Shown: positions 48,070 to 55,114 of the stretch, in pieces
Layout of the letters: each line of letters starts with the position of its first letter
Position numbering within the stretch: position 1 is the stretch's first letter
Assembly (NCBI GenBank): GCA_026989495.1
Contig: JALSJE010000094.1
Span: forward strand, 1 to 55,114
Direction of reading: 5' to 3'
DNA length: 55,114 nt
Source of the DNA: Gammaproteobacteria bacterium
GTDB lineage: Bacteria; Pseudomonadota; Gammaproteobacteria; S144-34
Notes under the pieces: model-generated
Databases searched by the model: none
Told to the model about the DNA's origin: nothing
The model's input: the letters and a program-made list of their open reading frames with translations, nothing else
Translations under genes and position numbers: made by a program

Positions 48070-50121
48070 TCACGCCGCGCCGGCGGCGGGCGCTCCGTCG
48101 GCCAGGCCGAGGGCGTGGCGGCGGATGGCGCGGATCTCGTCGCGCAGCCGGGCCGCCTCCTCGAACTCCAGGTCGCGGGCATGACGGTACATCCGTTCCT
48201 CGAGCTCGCGGATGCGCCGCAGCGCGGCCTCGGGCGAGAGGGTGGCATAGTCCGCCCGCGCCTCGGCCACCCCGGCTGCCGCCTCGCCGCGCCGTCCCCG
48301 GCGCGCCTGGCCGGGGGCGGCGCGGGCCCCCTCCATGATGTCGGCCACGGCCTTGCGGATGGTGCGCGGGGTGATGCCGTGGGCCTCGTTGTAGGCCATC
48401 TGCTTGCGCCGGCGGCGCTCGGTCTCCTCGATCGCGCGCCGCATGGACTCGGTGACGGTGTCGGCGTAGAGGATGGCCTTGCCGCGGGCGTTGCGCGCCG
48501 CGCGCCCGATGGTCTGGATCAGCGCCCCCTCCGAGCGCAGAAAGCCTTCCTTGTCGGCGTCGAGGATGGCCACCAGCGAGACCTCGGGCATGTCGAGGCC
48601 CTCGCGCAGGAGGTTGATGCCCACCAGCACGTCGAACTTCCCGAGCCGGAGGTCGCGGATGATCTCCACGCGCTCGACGGTGTCGATATCGGAGTGCAGA
48701 TAGCGCACGCGCACCCCGTGCTCGGCCAGGTACTCCGTGAGGTCCTCGGCCATGCGCTTGGTGAGCGTGGTGACCAGCACCCGCTCGTCGGCGGCCACAC
48801 GCCGGCGGATCTCCGAGAGCAGGTCGTCCACCTGCGTGGTGGCGGGGCGCACCTCCACCTCCGGATCCACCAGGCCCGTGGGCCGCACCACCTGCTCCAC
48901 CACCTGGGCGCTCCGTTCGAGCTCGTAGGGGCCGGGGGTGGCCGAGACGTAGATGGTCTGGGGCGCCAGCCGCTCGAACTCGTCGAAGCGCAGGGGGCGG
49001 TTGTCCAGCGCCGAGGGCAGCCGGAAGCCATGCTCGACCAGTGTCTCCTTGCGCGAGCGGTCGCCGCGGTACATGCCCCCGAGCTGCGGGATGGTGATAT
49101 GGGATTCGTCGACGACCAGCAGGGCATCGGCGGGCAGGTAGTCGAAGAGCGTGGGCGGCGGCTCGCCCGGGCGCCGGCCCGACAGGTGCCGGGAGTAGTT
49201 CTCGATGCCGGGGCAGTGGCCGAGCTCGGCCAGCATCTCGAGATCGTAGAGGGTGCGCTGCTCGAGCCGCTGGGCCTCGACCAGCTTGCCCGCCGCGCGC
49301 AGCTCCTTCAGGCGCTCGGCGAGCTCGGCCTTGATGGCGTCGATCGCCTGGAGGATGGTGCGGCGCGGGGTGACATAATGGCTCTTGGGGTAGACCGTGT
49401 AGCGCGGCACGCGGCGCAGCACCTCGCCCGTGAGGGGATCGAAGAGGCTCAGGCTCTCGATCTCGTCATCGAAAAGCTCGATGCGCAGGGCCTCGCGCTC
49501 GGACTCGGCCGGGTGGACGTCGATCACCTCGCCACGCACGCGGTAGGTGGCGCGCCTGAGCTCGAGGTCGTTGCGCGTATACTGCAGCTCGGCCAGCCGC
49601 CGGAGCAGGGTGCGCTGGTCGATGATGTCGCCGCGGCGCAGGTGCAGCACCATGCTGAGGTAGGCGCGCGGATCGCCGAGGCCGTAGATGGAGGAGACCG
49701 TGGCGACGATGATGGTGTCCTCGCGCTCGAGCAGGGCCTTGGTGGCCGACAGCCGCATCTGCTCGATGTGCTCGTTGATGGAGGCGTCCTTCTCGATATA
49801 GGTGTCGGTGGCGGGGACGTAGGCCTCCGGCTGGTAATAGTCGTAGTAGGAGACGAAGTATTCCACCGCATTGCGCGGGAAGAACTCGCGGAACTCGCCA
49901 TAGAGCTGGGCCGCGAGTGTCTTGTTCGGCGCCAGCACCAGCGTCGGCCGCTGCACCCGCTCGACGACCGCAGCGATGGTGTAGGTCTTGCCGGAGCCCG
50001 TGACCCCGAGCAGGGTCTGGTGGGCCAGCCCCGCCTCGAGGCCCTCCACCAGGCGGCGGATGGCCTCCGGCTGGTCGCCGGCCGGCCGGAACCGGGACTC
50101 GAGCTTGAAGCGGCGGCTCAC
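48070..50121 (-). CDS. uvrB: Excinuclease ABC subunit B
   Basis: 683 residues, starting at GTG 50121. Damage-verification helicase of nucleotide excision repair. Walker A GVTGSGKT at 39-46, the beta-hairpin [12 protein letters not shown] near residue 92, [12 protein letters not shown], and helicase motifs V-VI in [31 protein letters not shown] and QTIGRAARN. The C-terminal UVR domain ([25 protein letters not shown]) binds UvrC. No clear Shine-Dalgarno. Divergent from the aminotransferase, with R1 copy C between. Confidence 0.97.
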   Translation of the reverse strand: MSRRFKLESRFRPAGDQPEAIRRLVEGLEAGLAHQTLLGVTGSGKTYTIAAVVERVQRPTLVLAPNKTLAAQLYGEFREFFPRNAVEYFVSYYDYYQPEAYVPATDTYIEKDASINEHIEQMRLSATKALLEREDTIIVATVSSIYGLGDPRAYLSMVLHLRRGDIIDQRTLLRRLAELQYTRNDLELRRATYRVRGEVIDVHPAESEREALRIELFDDEIESLSLFDPLTGEVLRRVPRYTVYPKSHYVTPRRTILQAIDAIKAELAERLKELRAAGKLVEAQRLEQRTLYDLEMLAELGHCPGIENYSRHLSGRRPGEPPPTLFDYLPADALLVVDESHITIPQLGGMYRGDRSRKETLVEHGFRLPSALDNRPLRFDEFERLAPQTIYVSATPGPYELERSAQVVEQVVRPTGLVDPEVEVRPATTQVDDLLSEIRRRVAADERVLVTTLTKRMAEDLTEYLAEHGVRVRYLHSDIDTVERVEIIRDLRLGKFDVLVGINLLREGLDMPEVSLVAILDADKEGFLRSEGALIQTIGRAARNARGKAILYADTVTESMRRAIEETERRRRKQMAYNEAHGITPRTIRKAVADIMEGARAAPGQARRGRRGEAAAGVAEARADYATLSPEAALRRIRELEERMYRHARDLEFEEAARLRDEIRAIRRHALGLADGAPAAGAA

Positions 50122-50169
50122 GGGGGCGGGGATTCTGGTGGGGGCGTACCTTCGCTAAGAAACCCTGAT

Positions 50170-50331
50170 GAAACTCTGATCGATCCGCTGCGCGGATCGA
50201 TCAGCGCGACAGCGCTTCGCGGTCCATTTCGATTTTTCGTCGTATCGTCATGCACTTCCCTGTGCATGGCCGTCCCGCGGCCAAGCTTGCCGCGGGGAAG
50301 GGCTGAAAAATCGCGATTTTTCAGCCCTTCC
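50170..50331 (+). repeat. Composite hairpin repeat R1, copy C
   Basis: A 162-bp plus-strand copy: stem 1 (CTGATCGATCCG with CGGATCGATCAG, 50176-50204), ATGCAC/GTGCAT hairpin, CCCGCGGC with GCCGCGGG, and a perfect 32-bp palindrome at 50298-50329 with arms AAGGGCTGAAAAATCG and the reverse complement. TATTAT follows at 50334-50339, then the aminotransferase gene at 50376. Confidence 0.85.
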
Positions 50332-50375
50332 GCTATTATACGGCGGCTTCCGGCCCCCTTCTCCAAGGAGAAGCC

Positions 50376-51563
<1,188 letters not shown>

Positions 51564-51674
51564 ATGTCATAAACCGGCCCGGGGCACGGCCGATCAAGGG
51601 GGCGGGCTGCTCTCCCCAGGGGGCGTCTTCAGCCGGGGGCGGGCCCCCTTCGAAGGGAAGCGGCGAACCGGGGC

Positions 51675-51704
51675 TTGAGCGGCGAACGTACGTTCGCCTA
51701 TGCT
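51675..51704 (+). promoter_or_regulatory. Promoter and operator of the LexA/UmuD hybrid cassette
   Basis: -35 TTGAGC (51675-51680), -10 TATGCT (51699-51704). The 18-bp spacer is exactly the perfect palindrome GGCGAACGTACGTTCGCC (51681-51698). Its core GAAC-GTAC-GTTC matches the Gram-positive-type LexA box GAACN4GTTC. A bound repressor would block polymerase completely. Confidence 0.85.
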
Positions 51705-51711
51705 GATACCC

Positions 51712-52287
51712 ATGGAGCAGGACCTCGAGCGCATCGGCCGGATCCAGGACTACGCCCGCCGGCACGGGGCCCTGCCCTCCTACGCCGAGCTCGCGCGGCT
51801 GGCCGGCTTCCGCTCCAAGGCCTCGGCCGCCAAGTTTGTGCGGCGTATGGAGGCGGCGGGCTTCCTGCGCCGCGGCCCCGGCGGGCGGCTCGTCCCCGGC
51901 CCCCGTTTCCGCGCGCGCCCCTGGGCGGGGGCGGCGCCGGCGGGCTTTCCCTCGCCCGGCGACGAGCCGCTCGAGGACGCCCTCTCCATCGACGAGTACC
52001 TGGTGCGCCATCCCTCGCGCACCTTCCTCGTGCAGGTGCGCGGCCACTCGATGACGGGTGCGGGCATCCTGGACGGCGACTTCGTGGTGGTCGAGCGCGC
52101 GGCGCGCGCCCGCCCGGGGCAGATCGTGGTCGCGCGCGTGGACGGGGAGTTCACGGTCAAGTATCTCGACCGCGACGCCGAGGGCTGGGTGCTGCGCCCG
52201 GCCAACCCCCGCTACCCGGAGATCCATCCCGAGGGGGAGCTGGCGCTGGTGGGCATCGTGGTCGGCGTGTTCCGGAGGTGCACATGA
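51712..52287 (+). CDS. LexA/UmuD hybrid: winged-helix, self-cleaving S24 repressor
   Basis: 191 residues from the ATG at 51712; an ATG at 51700 lies inside the -10. Residues 1-62 resemble the LexA winged helix (LPSYAELARLAGFRSKASAAKFVRRMEAAGFL). Residues 78-190 are UmuD-like: AGFPSPGDE, RGHSMTGAGILDGD, VDGEFTVKYL. Predicted cleavage Ala77-Gly78, catalytic Ser113 and Lys150. The cleavage-Ser and Ser-Lys spacings (36 and 37) equal those of E. coli UmuD. So it should act both as an SOS-inducible repressor of its own operon and, once cleaved, as polymerase accessory. Overlaps the Y-polymerase gene by ATGA. Similar in idea to Acinetobacter UmuDAb. Confidence 0.88.
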   Translation: MEQDLERIGRIQDYARRHGALPSYAELARLAGFRSKASAAKFVRRMEAAGFLRRGPGGRLVPGPRFRARPWAGAAPAGFPSPGDEPLEDALSIDEYLVRHPSRTFLVQVRGHSMTGAGILDGDFVVVERAARARPGQIVVARVDGEFTVKYLDRDAEGWVLRPANPRYPEIHPEGELALVGIVVGVFRRCT

Positions 52288-53513
52288 TCCCCACGGACTG
52301 GCCCCGCGCGGTGGCGCACGTGGACGCCGACTGCTTCTACGCCGCCTGCGAGCTCGCGCGTCGCCCGGCGCTCGCGGGGCACCCGCTGGCGGTGATGTCG
52401 AGCCAGGACGCCTGCGTGGTGGCCAAGACCTACGAGGCCAGGGCCCGCGGCGTGCGCACCGGCATGCCCGTGTGGGAGGCGCGGCGCCTGGTCCCGGATC
52501 TGGTGCTGCTGCCGGCGGACTTCCGCCACTACGGCCTGGTCTCGGAGCGGCTGTTCCGCATCCTGCGGCGCTTCTCGCCCCAGGTGGAGCGCTACTCCAT
52601 CGACGAGGCCTTCCTCGACCTGGACGGTCTGTGCGGCTACTTCCGCTGCAGCCACGGCGAGTTGGCCGACCGCATCCGCCGGACGGTGCGCGAGGAGGTG
52701 GGAATCACGGTCTCGGTGGGCGTCTCGACGGGCAAGGTGCTCGCCAAGATGGCTTCCGAGTCGTGCAAGCCCGACGGGACGCGGGTGGTGCCGGGGCGCG
52801 CCATCGGGTCCTTCCTCGCCTCCCAGCCGGTGGAGGCGGTGCCCGGCATCGGGCCGCGGCGCGCGGCGCTCGCGCGCAAGTTCGGCATCGCCACGGCGGC
52901 CGCGCTCGCGCGCCTCGATCCGCGCCGCGTGGACCGCCTGCTGGGCAAGGCCGGCGTGGACCTGTGGCGGGAGCTGCGCGGCGGGCAGGCCTTCCCGGTG
53001 ACGGTCGAGCCGCCCGTGCCGAAATCGGTGCAGCGCGGCGCGAGCCTCGGCCGGCGCACGCGCGATGCGCGCCGGGTGCGTGCACAGCTTGCGCACCACG
53101 CCTTCCGCCTCGCCCTGGACCTCACGGCGCGCGGCCTGCGCGCGCGGCGGCTGCGCGTCTTCCTGCGCCTCGGCGACTTCCGCCACGTCGAGGCCGAGGT
53201 GCCGCTGGAAGAAGCGCCCACGGCCGACTACGGGCGCATCGCGCGCGCCGCCCGGCGCGGCCTGGCGCGCCTGTGGCGACCCGGGCTCGTGGCGAGCGGC
53301 TGCGGCGTGGCGGCGCTGGGGGTCGAGCCGGCCGATGCGCCGCAGCGCAGCCTGCTGCCGGACGCGGACGCGGAGACGCTTCCCCTGTGGCGCGCGGTGG
53401 CGGCGATCCGCCGGCGCCACGGGGCCGGCGCGATCGCCCCCGCCTGCACCGTCCGCCCCGCCGGCACGCGTCCCGAGCACCGGTTCCGCTATCCCCTCCT
53501 CCACGCTCGCTGA
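52284..53513 (+). CDS. Y-family DNA polymerase (UmuC/DinB type)
   Basis: 409 residues from the ATG at 52284 with GGAGG upstream; start overlaps the previous stop. Translesion polymerase. Catalytic HVDADCFYAACE (metal Asp14, steric gate Tyr19), YSIDEAFLDLDG, little-finger domain after the helix-hairpin-helix VEAVPGIGPRRAALARKFG. C-terminal QRSLL resembles a beta-clamp-binding pentapeptide. SSQDACVVAKTYEARARGVRTGMP and the UmuD-like partner suggest the UmuC role. Very GC-rich third positions, like its neighbours. Confidence 0.92.
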   Translation: MIPTDWPRAVAHVDADCFYAACELARRPALAGHPLAVMSSQDACVVAKTYEARARGVRTGMPVWEARRLVPDLVLLPADFRHYGLVSERLFRILRRFSPQVERYSIDEAFLDLDGLCGYFRCSHGELADRIRRTVREEVGITVSVGVSTGKVLAKMASESCKPDGTRVVPGRAIGSFLASQPVEAVPGIGPRRAALARKFGIATAAALARLDPRRVDRLLGKAGVDLWRELRGGQAFPVTVEPPVPKSVQRGASLGRRTRDARRVRAQLAHHAFRLALDLTARGLRARRLRVFLRLGDFRHVEAEVPLEEAPTADYGRIARAARRGLARLWRPGLVASGCGVAALGVEPADAPQRSLLPDADAETLPLWRAVAAIRRRHGAGAIAPACTVRPAGTRPEHRFRYPLLHAR

Positions 53514-53564
53514 CATCCGTCCCCCCGCAGCGTGGGTACCGCACCCCTGTCGACCTCGCGACGA

Positions 53565-54182
53565 TCATGGCCTGCCGGGGGAGAAACGGTCCGTGAGCAC
53601 CACCTCGTCGAAGGGGAGCCTCCCGCCGCGCGGCCACGGCGTCTCGGCGCCACGGCCTATGGCCACGAACAGGGCGATCAGGTGATCTTCCGGGAGGCCG
53701 ATCAGATCGGCCACGGCATCGAAGTCCGAAAGGTCCATGGGGCAGCTCTCGTAGCCCATGGCGGTGGCCGCGAGCATCAGGCTCTGCGCCGCGATGCCGC
53801 AGGAGCGCAGGGCCTCGTCCCGCTGCCGCCGGGGATCGCCCTCGTAGTACGTGCGGATCGCCTCGAGGATACCCTCCCGCTGCGCCTCGGGCACGTGGGA
53901 CCAGTAGCGCGCCGGGTCCCTGCGCCAGGCCTGCACGTCCGCGCAGATCACCACCAGGAGCGATGCCTCCGTGATCTGGGGCTGCCCCCAGGTGACGGCG
54001 CGGATCCGTTCCCTCAGCCCGCGGTCGCGCACGACCACGAAGCGCCAGTGCTGGATGTTGAACGCCGTGGGCGACAGCATCGCCAGCTCGAGCAGCCGCC
54101 GCTCGTCCTCCGGGGGAATGACGAAGTCCGGGTCGAAGCGCTTGACCGCACGCCGACGCTCGATCGCCTCCGCCACGTCCAT
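53565..54182 (-). CDS. Nitroreductase family protein
   Basis: 205 residues. FMN-dependent NAD(P)H oxidoreductase fold. MDVAEAIERRRAVKRFD is the FMN phosphate-binding start, SPTAFNIQHWRFVVVRD near residue 37 and the C-terminal IALFVAIGRG complete the family pattern. Natural substrate unknown; relatives reduce nitroaromatics or quinones. Divergent from an HxlR-type regulator, which probably controls it. Confidence 0.9.
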   Translation of the reverse strand: MDVAEAIERRRAVKRFDPDFVIPPEDERRLLELAMLSPTAFNIQHWRFVVVRDRGLRERIRAVTWGQPQITEASLLVVICADVQAWRRDPARYWSHVPEAQREGILEAIRTYYEGDPRRQRDEALRSCGIAAQSLMLAATAMGYESCPMDLSDFDAVADLIGLPEDHLIALFVAIGRGAETPWPRGGRLPFDEVVLTDRFSPGRP

Positions 54183-54293
54183 CTTCCGGCACCTCCCTCC
54201 GTTTCCCGAGACGGACCGGATGCTACGCTAGCCGCGGGTGCGGCGTAAGAACGCACACCCGCGTCACCTGGTCACGGGGAGGATACCGGCCAC

Positions 54294-54707
54294 ATGCGGC
54301 ACGAGCGCTACGACTGTGATCCCGGCTGCCCCCTCGAGGCCGCGCTGGAGGCCCTGGGCGGCAAGTGGAAGGGGCTCATCCTGTTCCATCTCAAGGACGG
54401 CACCAGACGGTTCAACGAGCTGCGTCGCCTGATGCCCGCCATCACCCAACGGACCCTGGCGAGGCAGCTGCGCGAGCTGGAGGCCGACCGGATCGTCTCG
54501 CGCACCGTCCATGCCGAGGTGCCGCCACGGGTGGAATACCGGCTCACAGACTTCGGCAGGACGCTGGTCCCGATCCTCGACGCCCTGCGCGAGTGGGGGC
54601 AGAAATACCTCGACGACCGGCTCGCCGAGCATCGCTCGCCCCCCACCGGGCGCCCCGATGGCGCAGACGAGGCCCGGGGAACGGAAAGACCCGGCACCCA
54701 CGGTTGA
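54294..54707 (+). CDS. HxlR family transcriptional regulator
   Basis: 137 residues. Winged-helix: CPLEAALEALGGKWKGLILFHL, RRFNELRRLMPAITQRTLARQLRELEADRIVSRTVHAEVPPRVEYRLTDFG. Cys residues at 8 and 12 (YDCDPGCPLE) fit redox- or electrophile-sensing relatives. It faces the nitroreductase across 111 bp. GTGCG-N9-CGCAC (54239-54257) in that gap is a candidate operator. The last 30 residues are hydrophilic and not conserved. Confidence 0.92.
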   Translation: MRHERYDCDPGCPLEAALEALGGKWKGLILFHLKDGTRRFNELRRLMPAITQRTLARQLRELEADRIVSRTVHAEVPPRVEYRLTDFGRTLVPILDALREWGQKYLDDRLAEHRSPPTGRPDGADEARGTERPGTHG

Positions 54708-54770
54708 GCCCGCCCGGCGCCGACAGGGTGCAGCCGCCCCGGAACGGGCGGCGCGGCACCGCGCGGGCCG

Positions 54771-54799
54771 TTGAATCCCGCGGGTGGGGGCAGTATCCT
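54771..54799 (+). promoter_or_regulatory. Promoter of tRNA-Asn
   Basis: TTGAAT (54771-54776), 17 bp, TATCCT (54794-54799). A CGGGCGCCC/GGGCGCCCG hairpin lies in the leader, just before the tRNA. Confidence 0.7.
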
Positions 54800-54836
54800 T
54801 TGCCCCTGCGGGCGCCCCCAGGGCGCCCGACTGCGT

Positions 54837-54912
<76 letters not shown>

Positions 54913-54921
54913 GATTTCAAT

Positions 54922-54990
54922 CCGCCAACTCTGGCGGTTCTTGGTTAACGCGAGACCCCGTCGGGATGACCCTGCGGGGTCTTTGCTTTT
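54922..54990 (+). terminator. Terminators after tRNA-Asn
   Basis: CCGCCA-ACTC-TGGCGG (54922-54937) followed by TTCTT, then a stronger stem AGACCCCG/CGGGGTCT (54953-54960/54975-54982) followed by TTGCTTTTCT. From 54991 to the end no gene is visible. Confidence 0.75.
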
Positions 54991-55114
54991 CTCCTTGATT
55001 CACGCGGACTTACGACCCCGCGTACATCCCCCTTGATTCTCCGGTTCGAGATGAAGCGCGTGGGGTCCAAGCGCAACCCCCACGGTTGCGGGCGCAACCC
55101 ACGCATATCCTCTT

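Noticed and set aside
48070-50375. E. coli-type LexA box (CTGT-N8-ACAG) at uvrB
   Set aside because: None was found in the uvrB upstream region.

Overview
The window is about 55 kb of a GC-rich, densely packed gammaproteobacterial chromosome. From about 21.7 to 48 kb the gene order (secG-tpiA-glmM-folP-ftsH-rlmE / yhbY / greA-carB-carA / dapB-dnaJ-dnaK-grpE / recN / fur / bamE / rnfH-ratA / smpB) is, from memory, the order of the Pseudomonas aeruginosa PA4747-PA4768 neighbourhood. A DsrE-like lipoprotein, a TusA-like protein and a DsrC paralogue suggest a sulfur-metabolising lineage such as Ectothiorhodospiraceae/Chromatiales. That placement is inference.

Layout. (1) 0-4.4 kb: a Cache-domain histidine kinase and a sigma-54 response regulator, followed downstream by a DsrE-family lipoprotein gene with a near-consensus -24/-12 promoter and an upstream palindrome. 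(2) 4.4-4.9 kb: an intergenic island made of two repeat families. (3) 4.9-19.6 kb: the complete 14-gene nuoA-N operon for respiratory complex I, on the minus strand, with a recognisable promoter. (4) 19.8-21.6 kb: a dispersed repeat, a short-chain dehydrogenase, a frame-disrupted TusA-like gene and a DsrC paralogue lacking its C-terminal cysteine. (5) 21.7-28.9 kb: tRNA-Leu(GAG), secG, tpiA, glmM, folP, ftsH, rlmE and a small membrane protein; a 524-bp block with terminal inverted repeats sits between folP and glmM. (6) 29-34.7 kb: yhbY facing carA-carB-greA-DUF4149. (7) 34.8-35.2 kb: remnants of a DUF433/DUF5615 toxin-antitoxin pair and REP-like hairpins. (8) 35.3-41.4 kb: hrcA-grpE-dnaK-dnaJ-dapB, with a perfect CIRCE operator and a sigma-32-like dnaK promoter. 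(9) 41.5-48 kb: nadK-recN converging on fur, then bamE, and an NSS transporter-ratA-rnfH unit divergent from smpB. (10) 48-53.5 kb: uvrB, an aspartate-type aminotransferase, and a two-gene SOS-mutagenesis cassette (LexA/UmuD hybrid repressor plus Y-family polymerase). (11) 53.5-55.1 kb: a nitroreductase divergent from an HxlR regulator, and tRNA-Asn(GTT).

Most notable: (a) a 150-170 bp multi-hairpin repeat in three full copies, each placed just upstream of a gene start, with compensatory stem changes; (b) the LexA/UmuD hybrid, whose 18-bp perfect palindrome exactly fills its promoter spacer; (c) a self-contained two-component/sigma-54 circuit driving a DsrE lipoprotein; (d) three sulfur-relay-type proteins, two of which (the TusA-like and DsrC-like proteins) have altered signature residues.

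Start codons were moved from the longest open frame wherever overlaps, Shine-Dalgarno sequences, promoters or family alignment required it (nuoA, nuoB, nuoE, nuoG, secG, tpiA, folP, rlmE, yhbY, greA, carA, grpE, recN, fur, bamE, rnfH, smpB, the lexA-like gene and the Y-polymerase gene). No database search was run; family names come from visible motifs and recalled conservation.
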